DNA from: Sandaracinobacteroides hominis
GTDB lineage: Bacteria > Pseudomonadota > Alphaproteobacteria > Sphingomonadales > Sphingomonadaceae
Assembly (NCBI RefSeq): GCF_016464365.1
Contig: NZ_JADCUC010000003.1
Location: 310,001-374,000 of the forward strand
Direction: 5' to 3'
DNA length: 64,000 bases
Shown: one piece after another, positions 47,163 through 56,133 of the stretch
How the letters are laid out: the number at the start of each line of letters is the position of its first letter
Position numbering within the stretch: the stretch's first letter is position 1
Notes under the pieces: model-generated
Databases searched by the model: none
Told to the model about the DNA's origin: nothing
The model's input: the letters and a program-made list of their open reading frames with translations, nothing else
Position numbers and translations under genes: made by a program

Positions 47163-48977
47163 CTAGAACGGCCACACCACCGGAACCCAGAAGACGCTGA
47201 CCACGAAGAACAGCAGCATCATGAGCCCCCCGAGTTTCCAGTAGTCGGTGAACTTGTAGCCGGCAGGCCCCATCACCATCAGGTTTACCGGGGTGGCGAT
47301 GGGGGTGAGGAAGGCGGCTGCGCAGGCTACGTTCACGCTCATCAGCACCGGGGTTACGTTCACGCCCAGGCCGTGCGCGGCGAGCGTCGCGATGGGAATC
47401 ACGATGAGGGCGGTCGCCGTGTTGGATATGACCTGCCCCAGGATCGCCGAGATCACGAACAGGCCCATCAGCAGCGCCGTCGGGCCGGCGTCGCCCAGCA
47501 CCAGGATCAGATTGTCGGCCAGCAGCTGCGCCGCGCCGGTCTGGAACATCGCGGTGGAGAGCGGCATCATCGCGCCCACCAGGATGATCGTTGTCCAGTT
47601 GATCTTGGTATAGGCCTCCTCGACGCGCAGGATGCCCGACAGGATCACCGCCGCCGCCGCAATGAGGCCGGCGATGGCCGGCTGCACGATATTGAAGGCG
47701 AGCATCGCCACCATCGCGATCAGGATGATGATGGCCGTCTTGGCCTTCAAGCCCAGCGGGACGGCCTGTTTCCTGACCACCGCAGGGCTGTCGACAACCA
47801 GCACGGCCGGATCGGCCAGATTGCGGTCCAGCGCTTCCCAGCTGCCTTGCACCAGAAGCGTATCGCCAGCGGCCAGTTTCACCGCGCCCGGCCCGGCGTC
47901 TTCGCCGGCGCGGTGCACGCCCAGCACCACAAGGTCGCCGGATTGGGTGGTCATGCCGGGGAAGGCCATGTCGCCGATCATCGCCGAGCGGGGCGGGATG
48001 ACGACTTCTGCAAGACCGGAAGCGCGGTTGAAGAGAATGTCCTCGACGCCCTTTTCTTCGCCGGCGTGGAGGACGGAGAGGTGCTTGGAATCGGCCAGCG
48101 CGGCGACGACATCTGGTGGACCCTGCACCACCAGTGACTGACCGGCGGCCAGCACGCTTTCATCGGTGAGCGGGAGTCCTCCCGCCCCCTTCACGCGCAG
48201 GATAGTCAGGCCGGGGAAGCCGGCGAGATCCATGGTGCGGGCCTTGCCGCCGATCAGCGGGGAATCGTCCCGGATCTTCAGGTGGAAATACTGCCCGTCC
48301 AGCCGATATTGTTCGGAAAGCGTTCGCGCGTGGCGCGAGAAGTCGCCGGGAAGCGACGGCCCCTGCGTGTGTGGCAGCAGCTTTTCGCCAAAGAAATACA
48401 TGATGAGGATGCCGCCGATCACAAGCGGCACGCCCACCCAGGCGAACTCGAAAAAGGCGAAACTGTCACCGGTCGCGTCCATCAGCGCATCGTTGGTGAT
48501 GACCGAGATGGGCGTGCCCGAAAGCGCCAGCATGGAGCCGCAATGCGCGCCGAATGCCAGCGGCATCAGCAGTTGCGACGGCTTGATGTTGGTGCGGATC
48601 GCCATCACCACGACCACCGGCAGCAGCGCTGCGACCGCGCCGTTGACGCTGATCATGGCGGTGAGGACGGCGACGATCAGGATCATGAAGGTGAGCAGTC
48701 GCGCGCGGCTGTCGGTGCCGGCATATTTGATCAGCTGCTGGCCGACCCATGCGGTGACGCCCGCAGCCTCCAGCCCCGCCGAGACCACGAACAGGCTGGC
48801 GATGAAGATGATGGTGGGGTCGCCGAAGCCGGAGAACACCTCCTGCAGCGACAGCACGTTGGTCATGTAGAGGGAGAAGGGAACCGCGAGCGCGACGATC
48901 ACCACGGGTATCCTGTTCTGCACGAACAGGATCACCGCGCCGACGATGATCAGGAAGACGATTGTGATGTCGCTCAA
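47163..48977 (-). CDS. SLC13-family permease with two RCK_C domains
   Basis: The 604-residue protein has membrane helices 1-6 at the N-terminus, with the SLC13 pattern SGTPISVITND and FGDPTIIF. Two cytoplasmic RCK_C (TrkA-C-like) domains follow (about 215-390), then another block of helices with ISNTATALIVIPIATLAA and LTPIATPVNLMV. It looks like a sodium-coupled anion carrier (sulfate, dicarboxylate or phosphate); substrate is not clear. It is divergent from the AbgT permease gene by about 150 bp, so the two share a promoter region. Array copy 3 starts 13 bases after its stop. Confidence 0.9.
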   Translation of the reverse strand: MSDITIVFLIIVGAVILFVQNRIPVVIVALAVPFSLYMTNVLSLQEVFSGFGDPTIIFIASLFVVSAGLEAAGVTAWVGQQLIKYAGTDSRARLLTFMILIVAVLTAMISVNGAVAALLPVVVVMAIRTNIKPSQLLMPLAFGAHCGSMLALSGTPISVITNDALMDATGDSFAFFEFAWVGVPLVIGGILIMYFFGEKLLPHTQGPSLPGDFSRHARTLSEQYRLDGQYFHLKIRDDSPLIGGKARTMDLAGFPGLTILRVKGAGGLPLTDESVLAAGQSLVVQGPPDVVAALADSKHLSVLHAGEEKGVEDILFNRASGLAEVVIPPRSAMIGDMAFPGMTTQSGDLVVLGVHRAGEDAGPGAVKLAAGDTLLVQGSWEALDRNLADPAVLVVDSPAVVRKQAVPLGLKAKTAIIILIAMVAMLAFNIVQPAIAGLIAAAAVILSGILRVEEAYTKINWTTIILVGAMMPLSTAMFQTGAAQLLADNLILVLGDAGPTALLMGLFVISAILGQVISNTATALIVIPIATLAAHGLGVNVTPVLMSVNVACAAAFLTPIATPVNLMVMGPAGYKFTDYWKLGGLMMLLFFVVSVFWVPVVWPF

Positions 48978-49128
48978 GCCAGCTACCCCCGCTTTCTTCT
49001 AGGCTGGGGCATAGCGGCTTTGAAAGCAACCGGCGAGCGGCGGGTTGACAGGGGGAGGCGAAAGGAGTCGAAATCGCTTCAGTGCCTTGCCTCGGATATA
49101 TGGCCGGGGTGCAGCGGGGGGAAAGTAT

Positions 49129-50694
49129 ATGGCGGAAGTTGGCGCCAAGCGTGGGTTCATGGACCGGATGCTGGATGGCATCGAGAAGGTGGGGAACAAG
49201 GTTCCGCACCCTGCGGTGATTTTCCTGGTGATGATCGGCGTGGTGATTGTCGCCTCTGTCATCCTGTCGGCGCTGGGATCCTCGGTGACGCTGGAGACGA
49301 CGGATGCAGACGGCAATCTGACCAGCCGCGTGGTAGCGGTGCAGAGCCTGCTTTCGACCGAGGGCCTGCGCTTCATGCTGACCAGCTGGGTCGACAATTT
49401 CATGGGCTTTACCGCGACGGGGATGATCCTGGTCGCGATGATCGGCGTCGGCGTTTCCGAGCAGACAGGGCTGGTGGCGGCGCTGATCCGCAAGATCGTG
49501 AAGGTGACGCCCGCCCGCTTCATCACCTTTGTGATCGTGCTGCTGGGCGGGCTTTCCTCGATTGCGGCGGATGCCGGCTATGTGGTGCTGATCCCGCTGG
49601 GGGCGATGGCCTTCATGAGCCTGGGGCGGCACCCGCTGGCGGGGATTGCAGCGGCCTTTGCCGGGGTCTCGGCGATCTTTGGCGTCAATATCCTCATCAC
49701 GCCGCTGGACGGGGCGCTGACGGAAATCACCAACGATGCCATCGCGCTGGTACAGCCGGGGCTGACGCTGGACCTGACGGCGACCATGTGGTTCTCCATC
49801 GTCAGTCTCGTCGCGATGGCGGCGCTGTGCGCGTGGATCACCGAGAAATATGTGGAGCCGCATCTGGGCAAATATGACCCGGCTGAGGCCGGGCCGGTTG
49901 CGGCCGAGGGAACCAGCGCGGCCGATGCCAAGGATGCCGGCCCGGGGGAGGAAGCCGAAGCGCGCGGGCTGCGCTATGCCGGGTGGACGCTGCTCGCGAT
50001 CCTTGCCGCCATCGTGGCGCTGAGCTGGGGCGAGGGGGCTGTGTTCCGCAACCCCGAAACCGGCTCGCTGATTTCCAACTCGCCGCTGATGCACGGTCTG
50101 ATCGTGCTGGTGGCGATCCTTTTCCTGGGTGTGGGTGTCGCCTATGGGATCGGGGCGAAAACGCTGAACTCGGCTTCGCAGGCCATTGGCATGATCGACC
50201 AGACCTTCCGCAACATGGGGCCGCTGGTGTTCCTGTTTCTGGTGATCGCGCAGTTTCTTGCGTTCTTCGGCTTCACCAACATCGCCACGGTGCTGGCGGT
50301 GAACATGGCCGACATGCTGGTGGCGGCGAACCTGGGTTCGGTGACGCTGATCATCGGCTTTGTGATTGCGATTCTGCTGCTGGACGTGATCATGCCCGGT
50401 GCCATTCCGAAATGGGCGATCTTCGCGCCGATCTTCATCCCGCTGTTCATCCAGCTGGGCAGCGATCCGGCGACGGTGCTGGCGGCCTATCGGGTGGCGG
50501 ATTCCCCGATGAACGTGGTGACGCCACTGATGGGCTATTTCCCGCTCGTGGTGATCTATTGCCAGCAATATGTGAAGGACGCCGGCGTGGGCACGGTGAT
50601 CGCGATCATGCTGCCCTATACGATGTGGCTGGTGCCGATCTGGACGGCGATTTTGGTGGGTTGGTATCTGCTGGGGATTCCGTGGGGATTCTGA
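49129..50694 (+). CDS. AbgT-family transporter
   Basis: The 521-residue protein starts at ATG 49129 after GGGGGGAAAG. AbgT family pattern: N-terminal MLDGIEKVGNKVPHPAVIF, a long periplasmic loop, then VSEQTGLVAALIRK. Two hairpin regions follow (GGLSSIAADAGYVVLIPLGAMAF and the repeated C-terminal GVGTVIAIMLPYTMWLVPIWTAIL). Family members import p-aminobenzoyl-glutamate or export sulfonamide-like drugs by proton antiport; which applies here is not decided. It ends ten bases before hairpin array copy 2. Confidence 0.92.
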   Translation: MAEVGAKRGFMDRMLDGIEKVGNKVPHPAVIFLVMIGVVIVASVILSALGSSVTLETTDADGNLTSRVVAVQSLLSTEGLRFMLTSWVDNFMGFTATGMILVAMIGVGVSEQTGLVAALIRKIVKVTPARFITFVIVLLGGLSSIAADAGYVVLIPLGAMAFMSLGRHPLAGIAAAFAGVSAIFGVNILITPLDGALTEITNDAIALVQPGLTLDLTATMWFSIVSLVAMAALCAWITEKYVEPHLGKYDPAEAGPVAAEGTSAADAKDAGPGEEAEARGLRYAGWTLLAILAAIVALSWGEGAVFRNPETGSLISNSPLMHGLIVLVAILFLGVGVAYGIGAKTLNSASQAIGMIDQTFRNMGPLVFLFLVIAQFLAFFGFTNIATVLAVNMADMLVAANLGSVTLIIGFVIAILLLDVIMPGAIPKWAIFAPIFIPLFIQLGSDPATVLAAYRVADSPMNVVTPLMGYFPLVVIYCQQYVKDAGVGTVIAIMLPYTMWLVPIWTAILVGWYLLGIPWGF

Positions 50695-50869
50695 CGAAGG
50701 CGGCCGCGATTACGGCGCAGCCGTAATTCGCGGACTCGCCGCAGTCACGGGCGGCGGGGCGGCGAACCACAGTTCGCCGAACCCGTCCGACGGCGCAGCT
50801 TGGCTGCGCTCTTTCACTTCTTTCTCCAGAAACCCAAAGCGGACTCGGCGGCTTCGCCGCCGGCCGCGC
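50695..50869 (+). repeat. Four-hairpin 3' array, copy 2 (after AbgT permease)
   Basis: Same order A-D-B-C: A 50705-50732 (CGCGA + TTACGGC core), D 50760-50779 (8-bp stem), B 50793-50809 (7-bp stem, TTG loop), C 50839-50867 (7-bp inner stem with TTC loop). Relative to copy 1 the A core changes TTATGGC/GCCATAA to TTACGGC/GCCGTAA and its base TGCGA/TCGCA to CGCGA/TCGCG, keeping pairing. It lies between the AbgT stop and the convergent dnaJ stop and has no T-run. Confidence 0.8.
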
Positions 50870-52012
50870 CTACTCGGTCAATTCGTCCCAGGCACCCTTA
50901 AGCCGATCGAAGAACCCCTTCGACTTAGGGCAGGCCTCATGGGCGCTTTCATTCCCGCGAAACTCTTCCAGCAGCTCCTTCTGGCGGCCGGTCAGCTTCG
51001 TGGGCGTTTCCAGTTCGACCTGGATCACCAGATCGCCCGTGCCGTGGCCGTTCAGCGCCGGCATGCCGCGGCCGCGGACGCGGAACTGCCGGCCGGACTG
51101 GGTGCCGGCGGGGATCTTCACTTCGATCGGCTGCTTGTCGAGGCCGGGGATTTCGATCTCGCCACCAAGTGCGGCGTCGACGAAGCTCATCGGCACCTGT
51201 GCGAACAGCGTGGTGCCGTCGCGTTTCCAGATCGGGTGCGGCTTCATGTGGATGAAGATGTAGAGGTCGCCGTTCTGGCCGCCGCGCGGCCCGGCCTCGC
51301 CTTCGTCGGCGAGGCGGATGCGGGTGCCGTCGTCGACCCCCTTGGGCACCTTCACCTTCAGGCTCTTGCGGCGTTCCACCCGGCCTTCGCCATGGCAATG
51401 CTCGCAGGGGTCGGAAATAACCTGCCCGGAACCGTGGCACTGCGGGCAGGTGCGCTCGACGATGAACATGCCGTTCTGCATGCGCACCTGGCCGCGGCCA
51501 TTGCAGGTGCCGCAAACGGTGTTGCGCGAGCCGGGCTTGCCGCCGGTGCCGACGCAATGGTCGCACGTGACGGCGACGTCGAGAGAGATGTCGGCTTCGG
51601 CGCCGTGGAAGGCGTCCTCGAAGCTGACCTGCAGGTCATAGCGAACATCTGCGCCGCGCTGCGGGCCGCTGCGACGACCGCCGCGTCCCCCCTGCCCGCC
51701 CATGAACTGGTCGAAGATGTCGGAGAAGATGTCGGAGAAAGGCGAAGCGTCGCCGAACGGGCTGCCGCCCCCTCCCCCGCCCTGCCGGAAGGCGGCATGG
51801 CCGAGGCGATCATAGGCCGCCCGCTTCTGCGGATCGGAAAGCACGCCATAGGCTTCGCTGATGGATTTGAAGCGTGCCTCTGCCGTGGCGTCGCCCGGGT
51901 TCTTGTCGGGGTGCCAACGCATGGCGAGCTTGCGATAGGCGGATTTCAGGACGGCATCGCTGCAGCCCTTTTCCACTTCCAGCAGTTCGTAATAGTCGAT
52001 TTCCGCGTGCAT
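50870..52012 (-). CDS. dnaJ: Co-chaperone DnaJ
   Basis: The 380-residue type I Hsp40 has a J domain with the HPD motif (MRWHPDKNPG), a Gly/Phe-type linker, and four CxxCxGxG zinc-finger repeats (CDHC, CGTC, CPQC, CEHC). Two C-terminal beta-barrel client domains follow. It stimulates the DnaK ATPase and delivers unfolded clients. The gene lies 55 bases after dnaK on the same strand, so it is co-transcribed from the dnaK promoter, with a ribosome site GAGAGGG eight bases before ATG. Confidence 0.97.
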   Translation of the reverse strand: MHAEIDYYELLEVEKGCSDAVLKSAYRKLAMRWHPDKNPGDATAEARFKSISEAYGVLSDPQKRAAYDRLGHAAFRQGGGGGGSPFGDASPFSDIFSDIFDQFMGGQGGRGGRRSGPQRGADVRYDLQVSFEDAFHGAEADISLDVAVTCDHCVGTGGKPGSRNTVCGTCNGRGQVRMQNGMFIVERTCPQCHGSGQVISDPCEHCHGEGRVERRKSLKVKVPKGVDDGTRIRLADEGEAGPRGGQNGDLYIFIHMKPHPIWKRDGTTLFAQVPMSFVDAALGGEIEIPGLDKQPIEVKIPAGTQSGRQFRVRGRGMPALNGHGTGDLVIQVELETPTKLTGRQKELLEEFRGNESAHEACPKSKGFFDRLKGAWDELTE

Positions 52013-52067
52013 GAACGACAGGCCCTCTCACAAGCTGGCCGGGGGTCAAGCCCCCGGCCATACCTGT

Positions 52068-53966
52068 TTACTTCTTGCTGTCGTCCACTTCGGTGAAGTC
52101 GGCATCGACGACATCGTCGGCCGGCTTCGCTTCCGCAGCGGGTTCGGCGGCGGCTGACTGCTCGGCGGCATAGACCGCTTCGCCCAGCTTCATCGCCACC
52201 TGTGCCAGCGCCTGCGACTTCGCGTTGATCTGCTCGACATCGCCCGAATCCAGCACCGCCTTCACGTCGGCGATGGCGGTTTCGATGCCGGCCTTGGTTT
52301 CGGCGTCGACCTTGTCGCCATGTTCGGCGAGCTGGCGTTCCGTTGCGTGCACCAGACCATCGGCCTGGTTACGCGCTTCGGCGGCTTCACGGCGCTTCTT
52401 GTCGTCGGCAGAGAACTGCTCGGCCTCCTTCACCATCTTCTCGATGTCGTCCTTGTTCAGGCCGCCCGAGGGCTGGATCTTGATCTGCTGTTCCTTGCCG
52501 GTGCCCTTGTCCTTCGCCGTCACGGCGACGAGGCCGTTGGCGTCGATGTCGAAGGTCACTTCGATCTGCGGCACGCCGCGCGGTGCGGCGGGGATTCCGA
52601 CGAGGTCGAAATTGCCCAGCAGCTTGTTGTCGGCGGCCATTTCCCGCTCACCCTGGAAGACGCGGATCGTCACGGCCGACTGGTTGTCGTCGGCGGTGGA
52701 GAAGGTCTGCGACTTCTTGGTGGGGATGGTCGTGTTGCGATCGATCATGCGGGTGAAGACACCGCCCAGCGTCTCGATACCAAGGCTCAGCGGGGTGACG
52801 TCCAGCAGCAGCACGTCCTTCACGTCGCCCTGCAGCACACCGGCCTGGATGGCGGCGCCCATGGCGACCACTTCATCCGGGTTGACCGAGGTGTTGGGCT
52901 CCTTGCCGAACAGGTCCTTCACGAACTGGCGGACGCGCGGCATGCGGGTCATGCCGCCCACCAGGATGACTTCGTCGATCTCGCTGGCCTTCACGCCGGC
53001 TTCGTTCATTGCATCGACGCACGGCTTGCGGGTGCGCTCGATGAGATCGATCACCAGCTTTTCGAGATCGGCGCGGCTGATCGAACGCACAAGGTGCTTC
53101 GGGCCGGTAGCGTCGGCGGTGATGAAGGGCAGGTTCACTTCGGTGGTGGCCGACGAGCTGAGCTCGATCTTGGCCTTTTCCGCGCCTTCCTTCAGCCGCT
53201 GCAGGGCGAGCTTGTCCTTGGTGAGGTCGATGCCCTCATCCTTCTTGAAGCCTTCGGCCAGGAACTCGACCAGCTTGGCGTCGAAGTCTTCGCCGCCAAG
53301 GAAGGTGTCGCCCGAGGTCGACTTCACTTCGAACACACCGTCGCCCAGCTCCAGCACGGAGACGTCGAAGGTGCCGCCGCCCAGGTCATAGACGGCGATG
53401 GTCTTGGCGCCGACATTCTTGTCGAGGCCATAGGCGAGCGCGGCCGCGGTCGGCTCGTTGATGATGCGCAGCACGTCGAGGCCGGCGATCTGGCCGGCGT
53501 CTTTCGTCGCCTGACGCTGGGCGTCGTTGAAATAGGCAGGCACGGTGATGACTGCCTGCGTGACCGTCTCGCCCAGATAGGCTTCCGCGGTTTCCTTCAT
53601 CTTCTGCAGGATGAAGGCAGAAATCTGCGAAGGGCTGTAGTCCTTGCCGCCGGCGTTTACCCAGGCGTCGCCGGTCGGACCCTTGACGATCTTGTAGGGG
53701 ACCAGCCCGATGTCCTTCTGCGTCATCGGATCGTCGAAGCGACGGCCGATCAGGCGCTTCACGGCAAACACGGTGTTTTCCGGGTTGGTAACGGCCTGGC
53801 GCTTGGCGGGCTGGCCCACCAGCCGCTCCCCATCCTTCGCAAAGGCGACCTGCGAGGGCGTCGTGCGCGCGCCTTCCGCATTTTCGATAACCTTCGGGGT
53901 GGAGCCTTCCATCACAGCCACGCAGCTGTTGGTGGTGCCAAGGTCGATACCGATCACCTTCGCCAT
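52068..53966 (-). CDS. dnaK: Chaperone protein DnaK
   Basis: The 632-residue Hsp70 begins [21 protein letters not shown]. Key sites: phosphate-1 loop GTTNS, connect region GGGTFDVS, adenosine motif GGMTRMP, linker [16 protein letters not shown] and a helical lid ending in a Pro/Ala/Asp-rich tail ([15 protein letters not shown]). It folds nascent and damaged proteins with DnaJ and GrpE. It is expressed from a promoter candidate just upstream. Confidence 0.98.
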   Translation of the reverse strand: MAKVIGIDLGTTNSCVAVMEGSTPKVIENAEGARTTPSQVAFAKDGERLVGQPAKRQAVTNPENTVFAVKRLIGRRFDDPMTQKDIGLVPYKIVKGPTGDAWVNAGGKDYSPSQISAFILQKMKETAEAYLGETVTQAVITVPAYFNDAQRQATKDAGQIAGLDVLRIINEPTAAALAYGLDKNVGAKTIAVYDLGGGTFDVSVLELGDGVFEVKSTSGDTFLGGEDFDAKLVEFLAEGFKKDEGIDLTKDKLALQRLKEGAEKAKIELSSSATTEVNLPFITADATGPKHLVRSISRADLEKLVIDLIERTRKPCVDAMNEAGVKASEIDEVILVGGMTRMPRVRQFVKDLFGKEPNTSVNPDEVVAMGAAIQAGVLQGDVKDVLLLDVTPLSLGIETLGGVFTRMIDRNTTIPTKKSQTFSTADDNQSAVTIRVFQGEREMAADNKLLGNFDLVGIPAAPRGVPQIEVTFDIDANGLVAVTAKDKGTGKEQQIKIQPSGGLNKDDIEKMVKEAEQFSADDKKRREAAEARNQADGLVHATERQLAEHGDKVDAETKAGIETAIADVKAVLDSGDVEQINAKSQALAQVAMKLGEAVYAAEQSAAAEPAAEAKPADDVVDADFTEVDDSKK

Positions 53967-54042
53967 ATGTTTTCCTCTGTTCTCTCAAGTCTGTGTCATG
54001 GTGCTGTGGGCGCACCCCTGAGGGCCACCCGGTTCGTAAGCG

Positions 54043-54070
54043 GATATAGTGGGCCGAATTGCCGCATCAA
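54043..54070 (-). promoter_or_regulatory. Candidate dnaK promoter
   Basis: On the minus strand TTGATG (54065-54070) and TATATC (54043-54048) are separated by 16 bases, giving a start site roughly 70 bases before the dnaK ATG. The spacing and TTGA...TATAT composition fit either sigma70 or a sigma32-type promoter, as dnaK usually has. A TATATCCG run resembles the alphaproteobacterial heat-shock -10. Confidence 0.5.
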
Positions 54071-54240
54071 TGGCCGTTGTCGGGATTCTCGATCGTGGCG
54101 CCGGGAAGTGGCGGCGTGGCGCCATGCCGCTGCGGCAATCCGTATGTTGCGCAGGCAGGGCGGCAGGCATATGTCGAAGGCAATGGGGGCAGCAAATGAA
54201 CCCCTCGAAGAATCTTGTTTGGGTAGAGGACGAAGCGAAC

Positions 54241-54726
54241 ATGACCGCACGCAACTATGGGCTGTGGGCCTGTGCCATGGCGATTCTGCTGCTGCTGACG
54301 GCGCTGGTGAGTGGCGCCGCGCGGGCAGCCGTCGAGCAGCCGCATGTGATGGGCGTCTCGGTACGCCTGCCGGCGGTCGCGGGCCGGCCCGCCGCCGGCT
54401 ATTTCATGGTGCACGGAACAGCGAAGGCCGATGCGCTGGTGGGCGTGACCTCGCCCAAGGCCGAACGGATCGAGTTGCACAGCATGGTGAACGAGAACGG
54501 CGTGATGAAGATGCGCGCCGAGAAAAGCTTTGCGGTGCCGGCAAATGGCGCGCTCACCTTTCAGTCGGGCGGCAATCACCTGATGATCTTCGGTCTGTCG
54601 CCGGATGTGAAGGCCGGCACCAAACTGCCGTTGACCTTCAGCTTCCAGTCCGGCGCGAAGGTGACGGTGAATGCGGAGGCCAAGGCCGCGAATGCCGCGG
54701 CAACGGAGCCAGCGCATAACCACTGA
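54241..54726 (+). CDS. PCu(A)C copper chaperone
   Basis: The 161-residue periplasmic protein starts at ATG 54241, which gives a signal peptide (YGLWACAMAILLLLTALVSGAARA). It carries the copper motif H-S-M...M-K-M...H-L-M seen in PCu(A)C proteins, which hold Cu(I) and deliver it to the CuA site of cytochrome oxidase. A short His-rich tail (PAHNH) follows. An upstream ATG (54196) would hide the signal peptide. No senC or oxidase gene is adjacent. It is divergent from dnaK. Confidence 0.88.
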   Translation: MTARNYGLWACAMAILLLLTALVSGAARAAVEQPHVMGVSVRLPAVAGRPAAGYFMVHGTAKADALVGVTSPKAERIELHSMVNENGVMKMRAEKSFAVPANGALTFQSGGNHLMIFGLSPDVKAGTKLPLTFSFQSGAKVTVNAEAKAANAAATEPAHNH

Positions 54727-54754
54727 GGCGTTCCCGTTGGCTGCGGACCCGCAG

Positions 54755-55240
54755 ATGACGAAAGGCCCCGATTCCGGGCGCAGCGAAAGTCGGCCGCTGA
54801 CCGAGGGCGAGGCGGCGATTATCGGCCGTGTGTTCGGCACGGCAATCGACTGCGCGCCGGTGCGGATCCACCGGCTGAAATGGTGGATGTGGCAGCCGGC
54901 GTGGGTGACGATGGCGCCCGACGGGCATTTGTGGTTCCACCCGAATGGCGATGCCTGGAGCCCGGATTTCAGCCGGGAGCGACCCTGGCTGCGTGGGCAT
55001 TTCGTGCACGAGATGGTGCATGTGTGGCAGCACCAGTGCGGCGTGAACCTGTTGCTGAAGCGCCTGCCTTTTGCCCGCTACGCCTATCTGCCGCTGCTGC
55101 CGGGTAAGGCCTTCACCAGCTATGGGCTGGAGCAGCAGGCCGAGATTGTGAAGGACGCCTATCTGCTGGCCGAGGGGTTGAAGCTGCCGGGGCGACCTTC
55201 GCTGGAGACCTACAGGGCGCTGCTGCCCTTCGCCGCCTGA
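54755..55240 (+). CDS. 'Vgr-related' HEXXH-type hypothetical
   Basis: The 161-residue protein has a zincin-like active-site pattern H-E-M-V-H-V-W-Q-H and a preceding WFHPNGDAWSPDF stretch. A later L-E-Q-Q-A-E-I-V could supply the third ligand Glu. No signal peptide. Homologues are commonly labelled 'vgr-related', which is not a function. It likely binds zinc. The start is ATG 54755; a TTG at 54737, nine bases after GAGG, is also possible. Confidence 0.7.
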   Translation: MTKGPDSGRSESRPLTEGEAAIIGRVFGTAIDCAPVRIHRLKWWMWQPAWVTMAPDGHLWFHPNGDAWSPDFSRERPWLRGHFVHEMVHVWQHQCGVNLLLKRLPFARYAYLPLLPGKAFTSYGLEQQAEIVKDAYLLAEGLKLPGRPSLETYRALLPFAA

Positions 55241-55264
55241 GGATCGGCGAGCGAGAACGCAGCG

Positions 55265-55582
55265 CTACTTCAGCTTCAGCGGCCGTTCGTTGGAGGCATC
55301 GAACATGCGGGCATCGAAGCTGTAGAAGGCGCCGGCGACCGCCTTGTTGAAGGCGGCCATGTGCGGCGAGGCGGCGTGTTCGCGGATCGCTGCCTCGTCC
55401 ACCCAGCGCTCGGCGAGGCTGAGCACCGCCGGGCGGCCGTCTGCGCCATCATGTTCGATGGCAAGCGAGTAGGACAGGCAGCCGGATTCCTCAAAGGTGT
55501 GGCGCATCATCTCGGTCAGCGCCGGGCGGACATCCGCCAGGCGGGCGGGGTCCAGCTCGGCGCGGCCGATGACGATGATCAT
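55265..55582 (-). CDS. Antibiotic biosynthesis monooxygenase (ABM)-fold protein
   Basis: The 105-residue ABM ferredoxin-like fold protein reads MIIVIGRAELDP, F-E-E-S-G-C-L-S-Y-S and A-A-S-P-H-M-A-A-F. These match YgiN-type putative quinol monooxygenases. It is the last gene in the hrcA-grpE run (overlaps grpE by four bases). It may act in quinone or oxidative-stress chemistry and be induced with the heat-shock genes by read-through; function is unproven. Confidence 0.85.
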   Translation of the reverse strand: MIIVIGRAELDPARLADVRPALTEMMRHTFEESGCLSYSLAIEHDGADGRPAVLSLAERWVDEAAIREHAASPHMAAFNKAVAGAFYSFDARMFDASNERPLKLK

Positions 55583-56133
55583 TGCGCATTCTCCGGGGCA
55601 TTCTCAGGGGCGTTCTCCGGCGCGCGTGCCTTGGCGACGGTGACCAGCGCCGGGCGCAGCAGCCGGTCCTTCAGGGTGAAGCCCGCCTGCAGTTCCGAGA
55701 CGATGGTGCCCGGTTCGGCGTCGGCTTCCACTTCGACCATCGCCTGGTGGACGTTGGGATCGAGTGCGAGGCCGGTGGCCGGCACCCGCTTCACGCCGTG
55801 GCGTTCGAAGATGGCGTGGAGCTCTCGGTTGGTTGCCTCTATGCCGGTGCGCAGCGCGTCGGCTGCTTCGGCAGGCAGCGATTCCAGCGCGCGGGCGAGG
55901 TTGTCGGCGACCGACAGCATGTCGCGCGCGAAGCTGGCGGCGGCATATTGCACGGCGTCGGACTTGTCGCGCTCCAGCCGGCGGCGGGTGTTCTCGGCCT
56001 CAGCCGCCATGCGCAGGGCACGGTCTCGCTCGGCGTCGCGTTCGATGCTGAGCGCGACGATTTCCTCGCGCGCGGCGGCCAGTTGCTCTTCCAGTGAAAG
56101 TTCGGCGCCGTTTTCCGGCGTTTCGGCAGTCAT
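55579..56133 (-). CDS. grpE: Nucleotide exchange factor GrpE
   Basis: The 184-residue protein has a long N-terminal coiled-coil (residues 15-70), then the four-helix and beta domain with L-D-P-N-V-H-Q-A-M and GTIVSELQAGFTLKDRLLRPALVTVAK. GrpE exchanges ADP for ATP on DnaK. It overlaps hrcA by four bases. Its dnaK-dnaJ partners lie 1.6-4.7 kb downstream in the same orientation. Confidence 0.96.
   Translation of the reverse strand: MTAETPENGAELSLEEQLAAAREEIVALSIERDAERDRALRMAAEAENTRRRLERDKSDAVQYAAASFARDMLSVADNLARALESLPAEAADALRTGIEATNRELHAIFERHGVKRVPATGLALDPNVHQAMVEVEADAEPGTIVSELQAGFTLKDRLLRPALVTVAKARAPENAPENAPENAQ

Noticed and set aside
46595-50869. Ordinary rho-independent terminators
   Set aside because: The hairpins lack U-tracts, and four stand in a fixed order per locus, so they need another explanation.
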